The notes under the pieces: model-generated | What the model was told of the DNA's origin: nothing | What the model saw: the letters and a program-made list of their open reading frames with translations, nothing else | Database searches by the model: none | Program-made: the position numbers and the translations under genes | From: Candidatus Avelusimicrobium fimicolum | Lineage (GTDB): Bacteria; Elusimicrobiota; Elusimicrobia; Elusimicrobiales; Elusimicrobiaceae | Assembly (NCBI GenBank): GCA_900541355.1 | Contig: UQJU01000001.1 | Span: 23,548 to 87,547, forward strand | Reading direction: 5' to 3' | Length of the DNA: 64,000 nt | Shown here: piece by piece, positions 1 through 8,305 of the stretch | How the letters are laid out: the number at the start of each line of letters is the position of its first letter | Position numbering within the stretch: position 1 is the first letter of the stretch

Positions 1-1
1 A

Positions 2-175
2 GGGGGTGTAAATACGAAAGAAATAAACTATAATACATTTGAGTCCCTCAAATGCCCGGGGCTGTTTATTACGGGAGAATTATTGGATGTGGACGGAAAA
101 AGCGGCGGATTTAATTTACATTTTGCCTGGGCCTCGGGCTATATAGCGGCCAAAAATGTGTCGGAGGAGAAATAA
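2..175 (+). CDS. C-terminal end of a BaiN/HI0933-like FAD-dependent oxidoreductase (partial)
   Basis: The reading frame is open from the window edge to a TAA and gives the last 57 residues of a protein. It carries the segment CPGLFITGELLDVDGKSGGF followed by an N-L-H-F-A-W-A-S-G-Y run. This is characteristic of the C-terminal FAD-binding part of the HI0933/BaiN family of flavoproteins (GE-x-LDVDG-x-GG-[FY]N then W-A-x-SG). The substrate is not known for most members. The MORN-repeat gene follows after 4 bases, with its ribosome binding site (GGAGGAGA) lying inside the end of this gene, so the two are probably co-transcribed. The N-terminal part lies outside the window. Confidence 0.8.
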   Translation, partial: GGVNTKEINYNTFESLKCPGLFITGELLDVDGKSGGFNLHFAWASGYIAAKNVSEEK

Positions 176-179
176 TCAT

Positions 180-851
180 ATGGTAGATATCGTTAGAAAG
201 ACAACCAGTTTAAATGACCCCTTGCACGTCGGTTTTGTGCGCACTTATTATGTAAACGACAAAGAAGTTTATCAGGAAACTTTGGACAAAAACCTGGATA
301 TTGAAAAACACTCCGGCACAATGCCCGACGGAATTGTAAAGGAATTTTTTGAAAACGGAAAGGTTTATTTTGAGTGCGAATTTAAAAACGGACTGAGAAA
401 CGGCATCTGTAAAATTTATTTTGAAAACGGCAAAGTAAGCATTGAAAAATTTTACAAAGACGGTATGCTTGAAGGCAAAGCCCGTGTTTTCCACCCGACC
501 GGCCGCCTTTATAAAGAACTGTCGTATGTGGACGACATTCAAGACGGCAAAGAAGTAAAATATTACCCCGACGGAAAAGTATTGGAAAGCGCCGAATATA
601 AAAAGGGCTACTTAAACGGCGTGAGCAAGGTTTATACGCCCGACGGAGATTTGCGCTCCGAGTGTACCTATAAAAACGATAAAATCGTAGGTGATAAAAT
701 CATTTACCACCCCAACGGTACGATTGCGCTCATCTCCCCCCACAAGGACGGAAAACCCCACGGCGTAACCAAAAAATTTAATGAAACGGGCGCCCTTATT
801 GAGGAGTGGTTCTTTGAGGACGGCGTTTTAACGCTAAAAAAGGCACATTAA
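180..851 (+). CDS. MORN-repeat variant protein (YwqK-like)
   Basis: A 223-residue protein made almost entirely of about 22-residue MORN-variant repeats (pattern Y-x-x-G-K-x-x-x-E-x-x-Y-K-x-G-x-x-x-G), for example around FFENGKVYFECEFKNGLRNG and FHPTGRLYKELSYVDD. Annotation pipelines often label such proteins 'toxin-antitoxin system YwqK family antitoxin', but nothing here shows a toxin partner. There is no signal peptide, so it is probably cytoplasmic. I chose the ATG at 180 rather than an upstream frame extension because GGAGGAGA lies 8 bases before it. It follows the flavoprotein gene by 4 bases and ends at a strong terminator. The function is unknown; a protein-interaction scaffold is plausible. 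Confidence 0.75.
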   Translation: MVDIVRKTTSLNDPLHVGFVRTYYVNDKEVYQETLDKNLDIEKHSGTMPDGIVKEFFENGKVYFECEFKNGLRNGICKIYFENGKVSIEKFYKDGMLEGKARVFHPTGRLYKELSYVDDIQDGKEVKYYPDGKVLESAEYKKGYLNGVSKVYTPDGDLRSECTYKNDKIVGDKIIYHPNGTIALISPHKDGKPHGVTKKFNETGALIEEWFFEDGVLTLKKAH

Positions 852-871
852 TCTTACTTATATCCGTACCA

Positions 872-907
872 GAACCCCGGGATTTGCTTTTCCGGGGTTC
901 GTTCTTT
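872..907 (+). terminator. Intrinsic terminator after the MORN gene
   Basis: Perfect 9-bp stem GAACCCCGG / CCGGGGTTC around an 11-base loop, followed by a T-rich stretch. A second small inverted repeat (AAACGCG-G-CGCGTTT, 916-930, then CTTTTT) follows it. Confidence 0.85.
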
Positions 908-1013
908 ATAAATTCAAACGCGGCGCGTTTCTTTTTGCTACAATAATAATAGGGAAGGATTTTCCTTCAAAATTACGCTCCTATGAGAGCCCCAAACAAG
1001 GATTCTAAATCAA

Positions 1014-2378
1014 ATGATTATATTGTTTTTAAACTGCGGCAGTTCTTCCGTGAAGTACAGTGTGTACGACTGGGACCAGAAGAAAAGCCTTTGCGCCGGC
1101 GCGGTAGAACGCATCGGCATTGACGGTTCCTTCATTTCCCAGGACCGCAACGGATACCCCTCCTTTGAATTAAAAAGAAATTGCAAAGACCACAAAGACG
1201 CTATCAACCTGGTAATTGAAACCTTAACCGATAAAGAACACGGCGTCATTGAAAACGTCAACGTCATCAGCGCAGTGGGCCACCGTATCGTGCACGGCGG
1301 TAAATTTGCTAAATCTGTTATCGTGGACGACAGTGTAGTCGCCGAACTTAAAAACATTTCCGACTTGGCTCCGCTGCACAACCCGGCACATATTATGGGT
1401 ATTGAAGCGGCCCGCGCCCTTATGCCAAATGTTACGCACGTTTGCGTAATGGATACCGCTTTTCACCAGACAATGCCGGCTTCTTCTTATATGTATGCAT
1501 TGCCGCGCAAATGGTACACCGATTATCAAATCCGCCGCTACGGCTTCCACGGTTCTTCCGTTTTATATACCTCCCGCCGCGCCGCCGTACTTTTGGGCAA
1601 AAATGTGGACGAAGTAAACACCATTGTCTGCCACATTGGCGCCGGGGCAAGCGTAACCGCCGTAAAGAACGGACAATGCTTAGATACCTCTATGGGCTTA
1701 ACCCCGTTAGAAGGCCTTGTAATGGGCACGCGTTCGGGCGATATGGACCCTTCCATTTGCTTCCATATGATGAAGAAACTCAATATGAGCCCGGACGAAA
1801 TGTACACCATTTTAAACAAAAAAAGCGGTATGTATGCCCTGACCGGGGACCGCTTTGCCGACCAGCGCGACGTGCGCAAAGGGGCCGCCAACGGCGACGA
1901 ACTGTGCAAACTGGCCTTGGACGTGGAATCTTACCGCGTGAAAAAGTACATTGGCGCGTATATGGCTGCCTTGGGCCGTTTGGACAGCATTGTCTTTACC
2001 GCCGGTGTAGGCGAAAGAGCCACCAATATCCGCGAAATGATTTTAAAAGGTCTTGAAAACTTTGGTATTATCCTGGACGAGGAGCGCAACAACGCGGCAG
2101 ATACCAACAAAGCCGAGTGCCGCATTTCAGCCGATAATTCGCCGGTAAAAATCTTTGTCATCCCGACAGATGAAGAAATCGTCGGCGTACAAGATATTGT
2201 CGCCCTCTTGGCCGGAACATACGACGTATATACCAAGTTCCGCTATATCTTCCAGGAGAAAGACTACCGCAACAAACTGCGCGACGCAGCCTTTATAGAA
2301 GAGGTCAAAAAACGCCCCTTCCTGTTAAAAGCAGCCGTTAATTTGCCCGAGCAGTTAAAGCAGGAGTTAAATAAGTAG
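1014..2378 (+). CDS. ackA: Acetate kinase
   Basis: A 454-residue ASKHA-fold kinase that interconverts acetate plus ATP and acetyl phosphate, usually the substrate-level ATP-forming step of fermentation. Visible family motifs are the N-terminal phosphate loop NCGSSSVKYSVYD, APLHNPAHIMGIEA, VMDTAFHQTMP, YGFHGSS, CHIGAGASV and the C-terminal FTAGVGER. The usual family length is near 400. Here about 50 lysine-rich residues follow the normal end (after DIVALLAG), ending in PEQLKQELNK. The start at 1014 gives the canonical N-terminus directly before NCGSSS; an AAGGA about 11 bases upstream is a weak ribosome site. No phosphotransacetylase gene is adjacent. The gene stands alone between two terminators. 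Confidence 0.95.
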   Translation: MIILFLNCGSSSVKYSVYDWDQKKSLCAGAVERIGIDGSFISQDRNGYPSFELKRNCKDHKDAINLVIETLTDKEHGVIENVNVISAVGHRIVHGGKFAKSVIVDDSVVAELKNISDLAPLHNPAHIMGIEAARALMPNVTHVCVMDTAFHQTMPASSYMYALPRKWYTDYQIRRYGFHGSSVLYTSRRAAVLLGKNVDEVNTIVCHIGAGASVTAVKNGQCLDTSMGLTPLEGLVMGTRSGDMDPSICFHMMKKLNMSPDEMYTILNKKSGMYALTGDRFADQRDVRKGAANGDELCKLALDVESYRVKKYIGAYMAALGRLDSIVFTAGVGERATNIREMILKGLENFGIILDEERNNAADTNKAECRISADNSPVKIFVIPTDEEIVGVQDIVALLAGTYDVYTKFRYIFQEKDYRNKLRDAAFIEEVKKRPFLLKAAVNLPEQLKQELNK

Positions 2379-2388
2379 TTTTTATGTG

Positions 2389-2421
2389 CGCCCGTTTGGT
2401 TATTCAAACGGGCGTTTTTTT
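2389..2421 (+). terminator. Intrinsic terminator after ackA
   Basis: Perfect 10-bp stem CGCCCGTTTG / CAAACGGGCG with a 6-base loop, followed by seven T. Confidence 0.9.
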
Positions 2422-2522
2422 AAAGAAAAAATGCTGTAAGATGTAACCCGCCTGGACGAAACAGGTTCGCACCGGGCCCGCAAGTTGCAAGATGAACGAA
2501 AAAAATTAATTGGAGCAAACTT

Positions 2523-3140
2523 ATGTTCTTACCCAAAGAAGTGAAGTTTTTTGATTTGTTTGATAAGCAGGGCGAAAATATCGTCCGCGCGGCTGAGTTT
2601 TACAAAAAACTCGTGGATAGCGGCGACTTTACCCCCGAAAACATCCGCGAAATGCACGAAATTGAACACTATGGCGATGAACTCACCCACACCACCATTA
2701 ACACCTTAAACGAAACCTTTATCACTCCGTTTGACCGCGAGGACATTTTGGCCTTGGCCAACCGTTTGGACGATATTGTAGATAGCATTTACCTGCTTGC
2801 AAACCGCTTTTATATGTATAAAATTACCCAACCGACCGAATACAGCAAAAAAATGGGCCATACCATCGCCCAAACGGCCAAGGCCTTGCAAAAGGCTCTT
2901 GCCTCCCTGCGCAGTAACAAAAATATGAAGGAAACCCTTATCCAATGCGTGGAAATCAACCGTTTGGAAAATGAGGGCGACGTTCTGCGTGATGAAGCCA
3001 TTACCTATTTGTTTGAAAACGAAAAAGACCCCATTATGATTTTAAAACAAAAGGAACTCTACGAATTAGGCGAAACCGTAACCGACTTTTGCGAATATGC
3101 CGCCAATATGGTGGAATCCATTTTGGTTAAAAATAATTAA
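2523..3140 (+). CDS. DUF47/PhoU-like phosphate-transport accessory protein
   Basis: A 205-residue, all-helical protein of the DUF47 (Pit-accessory, PhoU-like) family. It has two PhoU-type helical repeats with metal-binding style acidic motifs, EIEHYGDEL in the first half and ENEGDVLRDEA in the second. It precedes a Pit permease gene by 11 bases. This DUF47-pit pairing is very common, and the accessory protein is thought to regulate or assemble with the low-affinity phosphate transporter. A GGAG motif sits before the ATG. No PHO box is recognisable upstream; the 100 bases before the gene contain only a weak -10-like TAAGAT and some GC-rich pairing potential. Confidence 0.9.
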   Translation: MFLPKEVKFFDLFDKQGENIVRAAEFYKKLVDSGDFTPENIREMHEIEHYGDELTHTTINTLNETFITPFDREDILALANRLDDIVDSIYLLANRFYMYKITQPTEYSKKMGHTIAQTAKALQKALASLRSNKNMKETLIQCVEINRLENEGDVLRDEAITYLFENEKDPIMILKQKELYELGETVTDFCEYAANMVESILVKNN

Positions 3141-3151
3141 CGGAGCCAGTT

Positions 3152-4201
3152 ATGCTGTGGATATTATTCCTAATTATTTTGGCCTTATTCTTTGATTATT
3201 TAAACGGTTTCCACGATGCGGCCAATTCGGTGGCCACCGTGGTATCCACGCGCGTATTATCGCCAAAAGTGGCGGTCGCGTGGGCGGCATTTTTTAACTT
3301 TGTAGCCTTTTTGGTCTTCCACACCGGAGTCGCCAAAACTATCGGTGCAGGCATCGTGGATATTCACTTTGTGGATGCTAACCTGGTCTTTGGCGCATTA
3401 ATGGGAGCCTGCGGGTGGAATATCCTTACCTGGTGGTGGGGATTGCCGTCCAGTTCTTCGCACGCATTAATTGGCGGGCTGATTGGGGCAGGCTTTGTAA
3501 AGGGTGGGGTAAATGCCTTGGTAGCCGGAGGGATTTTTAAAACGATTTTGTTTATCTTTTTATCCCCCCTTCTGGGTTTTTTACTCAGCATTATTATCGG
3601 CATATTAGTATTTAATATCTGCCGTCCGTTTAACCCCTACAAGGTGGACCATTTCTTCCGCAAAGGACAACTCTTTTCAGCAGCGGCCTACTCCTTAGGC
3701 CACGGCGGAAACGACGCGCAAAAGACTATGGGTATTATCAGTATGCTCCTTTTGGGCGGGCTTGCCGGGCAGGAAGCGGCCCCTGTCCGCGATTTTTTGC
3801 TCACACACGAAGAAATGCATCAAGTCGCACAAGGCGCGTTTATTGTGCCGCTTTCCGTAGTTCTTTTGTGCCACGGCTCTATTGCGTTAGGTACACTTTC
3901 CGGCGGGTGGAGAATTGTCAAAACAATGGGGCAAAAGATTACGCGTTTGCGCCCGGTGGACGGCTTTTGTGCCGAATCCGGCTCGGCCATTTCGCTGTTT
4001 ATTGCTTCGTTGTTGGGGGTCCCCGTCAGCACCACACATACAATCACGGGTGCAATTGTGGGTGTCGGCTCCCTGCGCCGCCTGTCGTGCGTGCGCTGGG
4101 GTGTAGCCAACCGAATTGTGTGGGCGTGGTTTATCACTATTCCTGCCGCGGCTTTGATTTCTGCCGCTTGTTACCTGCTTAAAACGTGGCTTTTTAAGTA
4201 A
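3152..4201 (+). CDS. pit: Inorganic phosphate transporter, Pit family
   Basis: A 349-residue integral membrane protein of the PiT family, a low-affinity phosphate:cation symporter. The duplicated signature is visible: FDYLNGFHDAANSVATVVST near the N-terminus and SLGHGGNDAQKTMG in the second half, with VPVSTTHTITGAIVGVG as the second GANDVANA-type helix. About ten hydrophobic segments are present. It lies 11 bases downstream of the DUF47 gene and ends at a terminator, so the pair forms a two-gene operon. With 349 residues it belongs to the short bacterial/archaeal Pit group and not the longer E. coli PitA type. Confidence 0.93.
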   Translation: MLWILFLIILALFFDYLNGFHDAANSVATVVSTRVLSPKVAVAWAAFFNFVAFLVFHTGVAKTIGAGIVDIHFVDANLVFGALMGACGWNILTWWWGLPSSSSHALIGGLIGAGFVKGGVNALVAGGIFKTILFIFLSPLLGFLLSIIIGILVFNICRPFNPYKVDHFFRKGQLFSAAAYSLGHGGNDAQKTMGIISMLLLGGLAGQEAAPVRDFLLTHEEMHQVAQGAFIVPLSVVLLCHGSIALGTLSGGWRIVKTMGQKITRLRPVDGFCAESGSAISLFIASLLGVPVSTTHTITGAIVGVGSLRRLSCVRWGVANRIVWAWFITIPAAALISAACYLLKTWLFK

Positions 4202-4217
4202 GTAAATATTTGCAAAG

Positions 4218-4256
4218 AACCGCCTCGGGTTTATACATTTCCCGGGGCGGTTTTTT
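4218..4256 (+). terminator. Intrinsic terminator after pit
   Basis: Stem AACCGCC...GGCGGTT with additional CGGG/CCCG pairing, followed by six T. Confidence 0.85.
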
Positions 4257-4381
4257 ATGTATCCAAATTATTATCATACAACTAGGATGATTGGGAAATG
4301 GCAACCCGCAAAATTTTCAACTCCCCCGACGGAAATTTAACAAATTTTCACACGCACCCCAAACGCTCTCCCTCTACAAAT

Positions 4382-4408
4382 TTGACATTGGTCCAAATTT
4401 GATAAAAT
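4382..4408 (+). promoter_or_regulatory. Likely promoter of the ftsA-like gene
   Basis: A consensus -35 TTGACA (4382-4387) and a TAAAAT -10 (4403-4408) with a short 15-base spacer, 17 bases before the start codon. The direct repeat CAAATTTGA occurs twice here (one overlapping the -35, one just before the -10) and could be a regulator site. AAAGGA precedes the ATG. Confidence 0.5.
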
Positions 4409-4425
4409 GAAATAAAGGATTACCT

Positions 4426-5583
4426 ATGCCCCGCAATATTTTAGCACTTGATTTCTATGGCTCAACCATTACCGCCGCCTTGGCCTCGCTGGACGACGAC
4501 ACCCGCACTTTGCGCATCCGCCACGTTTTGCGCCGGACTTGCCGCTCGTTTTCCGGTGCGTTCGTGCGCGATATGGCCGGTGCCGAAGAAGGCCTCAACA
4601 AAGTATTTGCGGAAATGAACGAATACATAAATGCCGATCCGTCCGTCGTAGTAGGCTTGCGCGGGAATTTCCTTTCCTTTAAAAGTTCCAGCGGATTCAA
4701 ATCCATTGATACCCGCAACCGCATCATTGGAGACAGAGAAATTGACGAGGCGATCCGCAACTCCGTACCGATTAATTTAAGCGACACCTTAGAGGTAGTG
4801 GATATTCTTCCCCAGTCGTATATGATTGACGGAAACACAGGGATTCTAGATCCCAAGGGGATGGCCGGGTTCACCTTGGAAATCGGCACATTTTTATCCT
4901 ACGCGCTTGTAACGCACTTAAATAATTTAAATAATGTTTTATCCGCCTGCAACTGCCCGGAATATGCACTTTTGCCGTCCTCGGTGGCGTTAGGCGAAAC
5001 ATTGCTAACCGAGGGCGAAAAACGCTCGGGCGCGCTTTTGCTAGACTTAGGGGAGGAGTCCGTTTCCGCCCTGTTATACAACAAAGGGATTTTACTGGAC
5101 GGTCTGGAACTGCCCTATGGTTTAAACCGCCGCGCCGAAGCGGTGGCGGATCTGTTGCAAAACGATGTGGAAACCGCCCAAGAGGTACTAAACGGCTACG
5201 AACCGGGCGCAGACGAAATTATGGACGAGGTAATAGAGGATGCCGAAAGCAAAATGCTCCAAGGCATTAATAAGGAAATTTTACAGGCGTTCTGCCTGCA
5301 CTTAAAATACCCCTCCCCCAACTTGATTTTATGCGGAAGCGGAGCGACTAAGCAAATGGTCAAAACCGCCAAAGCCATTTTTAACGCAAAAAAAGCACGC
5401 TTGGGAGTGGTGGACCACCTTATAAGCGATTGCCCCGCCGATAACCCTGCTTACACGGGAGCCTTGTCTCTTATCCGGCACACACTAGAACGCGAGCAAA
5501 ACCAACTGGGCGTAGCGCAGACCAAGGAGTCCGGCCTGTTTACAGGCTTTTTAGACAAATTAGGCCAACTGTTTGAACATTAA
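4426..5583 (+). CDS. FtsA-like actin-fold ATPase
   Basis: A 385-residue protein with the FtsA layout: an N-terminal ASKHA phosphate-1 motif (ALDFYGSTITAAL), the FtsA-specific segment (VVVGLRGNFLSFKSSSGF, then IPINLS-like region, DILPQSYMIDG, DPKGMAGFTLEIGTF), a phosphate-2 motif (GALLLDLGEESVSALLY) and an adenosine-type motif (NLILCGSGATKQM). FtsA tethers FtsZ to the membrane, and the C-terminal GLFTGFLDKLGQLFEH could be the amphipathic membrane-targeting helix. It is clearly divergent from textbook FtsA and has no ftsZ or ftsQ beside it, whereas ftsA normally sits next to ftsZ. It could therefore be a second FtsA/PilM-type protein. It is a single-gene transcript with its own promoter and terminator. 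Confidence 0.72.
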   Translation: MPRNILALDFYGSTITAALASLDDDTRTLRIRHVLRRTCRSFSGAFVRDMAGAEEGLNKVFAEMNEYINADPSVVVGLRGNFLSFKSSSGFKSIDTRNRIIGDREIDEAIRNSVPINLSDTLEVVDILPQSYMIDGNTGILDPKGMAGFTLEIGTFLSYALVTHLNNLNNVLSACNCPEYALLPSSVALGETLLTEGEKRSGALLLDLGEESVSALLYNKGILLDGLELPYGLNRRAEAVADLLQNDVETAQEVLNGYEPGADEIMDEVIEDAESKMLQGINKEILQAFCLHLKYPSPNLILCGSGATKQMVKTAKAIFNAKKARLGVVDHLISDCPADNPAYTGALSLIRHTLEREQNQLGVAQTKESGLFTGFLDKLGQLFEH

Positions 5584-5600
5584 TTTTCCTGCTGACAGAA

Positions 5601-5635
5601 AATGCCGCAAGTTTTTCGGCTTGCGGCATTTTTTT
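5601..5635 (+). terminator. Intrinsic terminator after the ftsA-like gene
   Basis: AATGCCGCAAG / CTTGCGGCATT stem with a small loop, followed by seven T. Confidence 0.9.
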
Positions 5636-5640
5636 GCGTA

Positions 5641-5673
5641 AAAAAGGGCCGCACCGAAAGAAGTGCAGCCCTT
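5641..5673 (-). terminator. Intrinsic terminator after typA
   Basis: Read on the minus strand: AAAGGGCTGCAC / GTGCGGCCCTTTTT, a nearly perfect 12-bp stem with a T run. Confidence 0.85.
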
Positions 5674-5696
5674 TAAATTATTTTCACACACCCGGA

Positions 5697-7532
5697 TTAT
5701 GCTTCTTCTTCCTCGGCGCGTTCCGTGCGTTTGCGCAACAGGTGCGACAAGATTTTCTTTCTCAAACGCAAAGATTGGGGTGTAATTTCCACCAATTCAT
5801 CCGGCGCAATATATTCCACCGCCTGTTCCAAACTCATCACGCGCGGCGGGGTCAGCACATAAGATTCGTCGCTGGCTTTACTGCGCATATTGCTTAGATG
5901 TTTTGCTTTACAGGGGTTGACGACTAAGTCATTACTGCGGGCGTTCTGCCCGACAATTTCGCCCGCATACACTTTTACGCCCGGCCCCAAAAACAGTTCG
6001 CCGTTGTTTTCCAAAGCGTACAAGGCATAAGGAGTGGTTTCGCCGTCTTCTTTGGCAATCAGCACCCCGTTGCGGCGCAAGTCCGGCAGGTTCACTTTGG
6101 GATAGTAGCCTTTAAAACTGTGGTGCATAATACCCGTGCCGCGGGTATTGGTTAAAAGTTCGTTTTTAAAACCGATAAGCGCGCGGGACGGAATCAAATA
6201 TTCCAAGCGCAAGCGGTCCTCGCCTTCCGCCACCATATTTTCCAGTTTTGCAGCGCGCGTACCCAACGAAGTAAATACCGCGCCTTGATACTCGCTCTTA
6301 ATGTCCAAAATCAAGTATTCCATCGGCTCTAAAATTTGCCCGTTTTCCTCTTTGTAAATTACTTCCGGGGAAGATACGGCCAATTCAAAACCTTCGCGGC
6401 GCATATTTTCAATTAAAATGGTTAAATGCAATTCTCCGCGTCCATATACTTTAAATTTACCTTCGCCCTCTAATTGTTCCACTTTCAGGCCCACATTGGT
6501 TTGGGCTTCTTTTTCCAAACGGTTTTTCAGGTGGCGGCTGGTAACAAATTTACCTTCGCGGCCGGAGAATGGGCTGTCGTTGACCATAAAGTCCATAGAC
6601 ATCGTCGGCGCATCAATGGCTAAGGGCGGAAGCGGCTTTAAGGCATCGGGGCGGCAAATCGTATCGCCCACGTCCACTCCTTCCAACCCGGCGATAGAAA
6701 CGATATCGCCCGCAGTGGCACTTTCCACTTCGGTTTTTCCTAAACCGACAAAGCGTTCAATTTTGGCAGCCTTAGCATTGGTCGTGGAGCCATCCGGGTG
6801 AATCAGGGTAACTTGCTGGCCCTTGGTGATATTGCCCGCCAAAATACGGCCGATACCGACGTGGCCCAAAAAATTGTTGTAGTCCAACATTGTAACTTGC
6901 ATTTGCAAGGGTGCGTCGGGCATAGCCTCGGGCGCGGGAACGTGGGCCAAAATCGTATCCAAAATGGGAGCAATATCTTTGCCTTGTTCTTCCATTTTAA
7001 GGCTCGCCCAACCGGCGCGGCCGGAGGCATAAATAATCGGGAAATCCAACTGTTCGTCCGTTGCGCCCAGTTCCATAAAAAGGTTAAACACTTCGTCCAC
7101 TACTTCGCTGGGGCGGACGTGTTCGCGGTCCATTTTATTGATAACTACAATCGGCTTTAAGCCCAAAGCAAGCGCTTTGCGCAGTACAAAGCGGGTCTGC
7201 GGCATAGGCCCTTCCACGGCGTCCACCATTAAAATAGCACCGTCCACCATACGCAAAACGCGTTCCACTTCGCTGCCGAAGTCGGCGTGGCCGGGGGTGT
7301 CAACAATGTTAATGGTATGGCCTTTGTAACCGATAGAAGTGCACTTGGCCAAAATCGTAATGCCGCGCTCTCTTTCAAGCGGGTTAGAGTCTAAAACAGT
7401 ATCTTGGGCTTGGTCTTCTTTTACTTTAAATTCTCCGGCAAATTTTAACAGAGAATCCACAATCGTGGTCTTGCCGTGGTCAACGTGGGCGATAATGGCT
7501 ACGTTGCGTACGTCCTCGCGGGTATTATTCAT
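5697..7532 (-). CDS. typA: Ribosome-associated GTPase TypA/BipA
   Basis: A 611-residue translational GTPase (the usual TypA length is about 605-615). The G domain shows G1 AHVDHGKTT, the switch I RGITI segment, G3 DTPGHADFG and G4 NKMDRE. EF-G-like domains II, III and V follow, and then the TypA-specific C-terminal domain (SNDLVVNPCKAKHLSNMR). The protein binds the 70S ribosome and acts in ribosome assembly and stress adaptation. An AGGAC lies 13-15 bases before the ATG. The gene is convergent with the ftsA-like gene and divergent from the small membrane protein at 7626. Confidence 0.97.
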   Translation of the reverse strand: MNNTREDVRNVAIIAHVDHGKTTIVDSLLKFAGEFKVKEDQAQDTVLDSNPLERERGITILAKCTSIGYKGHTINIVDTPGHADFGSEVERVLRMVDGAILMVDAVEGPMPQTRFVLRKALALGLKPIVVINKMDREHVRPSEVVDEVFNLFMELGATDEQLDFPIIYASGRAGWASLKMEEQGKDIAPILDTILAHVPAPEAMPDAPLQMQVTMLDYNNFLGHVGIGRILAGNITKGQQVTLIHPDGSTTNAKAAKIERFVGLGKTEVESATAGDIVSIAGLEGVDVGDTICRPDALKPLPPLAIDAPTMSMDFMVNDSPFSGREGKFVTSRHLKNRLEKEAQTNVGLKVEQLEGEGKFKVYGRGELHLTILIENMRREGFELAVSSPEVIYKEENGQILEPMEYLILDIKSEYQGAVFTSLGTRAAKLENMVAEGEDRLRLEYLIPSRALIGFKNELLTNTRGTGIMHHSFKGYYPKVNLPDLRRNGVLIAKEDGETTPYALYALENNGELFLGPGVKVYAGEIVGQNARSNDLVVNPCKAKHLSNMRSKASDESYVLTPPRVMSLEQAVEYIAPDELVEITPQSLRLRKKILSHLLRKRTERAEEEEA

Positions 7533-7590
7533 ATATGTTTATACAGTCCTAATATTAAGATATATATATTTTAGTATTTAAGGGGGCTTT

Positions 7591-7619
7591 TCCACAAGCG
7601 GGGAAAAATTTTTTATAAT
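7591..7619 (+). promoter_or_regulatory. Candidate leaderless promoter of the 7626 gene
   Basis: A perfect -10 TATAAT (7614-7619) lies 6 bases before the ATG, with TCCACA 17 bases upstream as a 4/6 match to -35. The predicted transcription start falls at or within a base or two of the start codon, and no Shine-Dalgarno is present. Confidence 0.55.
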
Positions 7620-7625
7620 AACCCT

Positions 7626-8255
7626 ATGGAACAATTTTTACAAATGGCCGGAGTTTTAGCCGCCCTCTATATCGCCTATGCGCTCACCCTAAAAAAATGG
7701 GACTACGCCAGCGAAGCCAAGCGCACCGAGCGCCGCACCCAATTAAAAGAATTGGGGCTTTCCAACACGTTTTATTTTATCCACGCAGGTACGCTGCTTA
7801 TTTTAAATGCTGTTAGCGGCGGGCTGTTTGTGCTCTATTGGCTTTTCCGCCAATGGAAAGCCGTTCTGACGGGTTTCCGCCGCCTGTCCGGGCAACCGCT
7901 TTCCGGCGGGGCTTTTATGCGGACATTGGGCGGTGCGGTTACATTTTTTGAGTTAAATGCCCTTATCTGCCGGACCTGTGAATATATGCGCAAAAAATCG
8001 CCCTTTCCGCCGTGGGTGTGGGGCACGCTGTGGCTGGGAGGCTTAATCGGCACGGTGTTGGTAAAACCGCTCTTTTGGCGGGCTTGCTGTTACGCGCTGT
8101 GGGTGGGCGCGCCTGCGGCCCTGCAACACCGTTTAAATGCCTTACCCGAACAAACTTTATCCGCCAAACCAAAACCCGGGGAACTGGGCTTTGCCGTTTT
8201 CGGACTTGTATGCGTACTGGGGCTTGTGGCGGCATTCCGCGTTTTTATCCGCTAA
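7626..8255 (+). CDS. Multi-spanning membrane protein of unknown function
   Basis: A 209-residue hydrophobic protein with about five predicted membrane segments: residues 5-20; a long hydrophobic pair around FYFIHAGTLLILNAVSGGLFV; around TFFELNALI; around WVWGTLWLGGLIGTVLV; and a C-terminal LGFAVFGLVCVLGLVAAF. Basic clusters lie between the segments. I do not recognise the family. It has its own promoter directly before the ATG and ends at a bidirectional terminator shared with the convergent gene, so it is a monocistronic unit. Confidence 0.7.
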   Translation: MEQFLQMAGVLAALYIAYALTLKKWDYASEAKRTERRTQLKELGLSNTFYFIHAGTLLILNAVSGGLFVLYWLFRQWKAVLTGFRRLSGQPLSGGAFMRTLGGAVTFFELNALICRTCEYMRKKSPFPPWVWGTLWLGGLIGTVLVKPLFWRACCYALWVGAPAALQHRLNALPEQTLSAKPKPGELGFAVFGLVCVLGLVAAFRVFIR

Positions 8256-8286
8256 AAACGGAGCGTTTTTCCCGCTCCGTTTTAAT
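8255..8286. terminator. Bidirectional terminator between convergent genes
   Basis: AAAACGGAGCG / CGCTCCGTTTT stem with a short T-rich loop. A run on one side and T run on the other serve both the 7626 gene and the 8306-8932 gene. Confidence 0.85.
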
Positions 8287-8305
8287 ATTTCCCCCTCTAA
8301 TAAAA

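Noticed and set aside
180..851. Toxin-antitoxin module
   Set aside because: The YwqK 'antitoxin' label attached to MORN-repeat proteins is not backed here by any adjacent toxin-like gene.
1442..2056. Plus-strand 204-codon frame inside ackA
   Set aside because: It is an arginine-rich out-of-frame shadow of ackA without a ribosome site.
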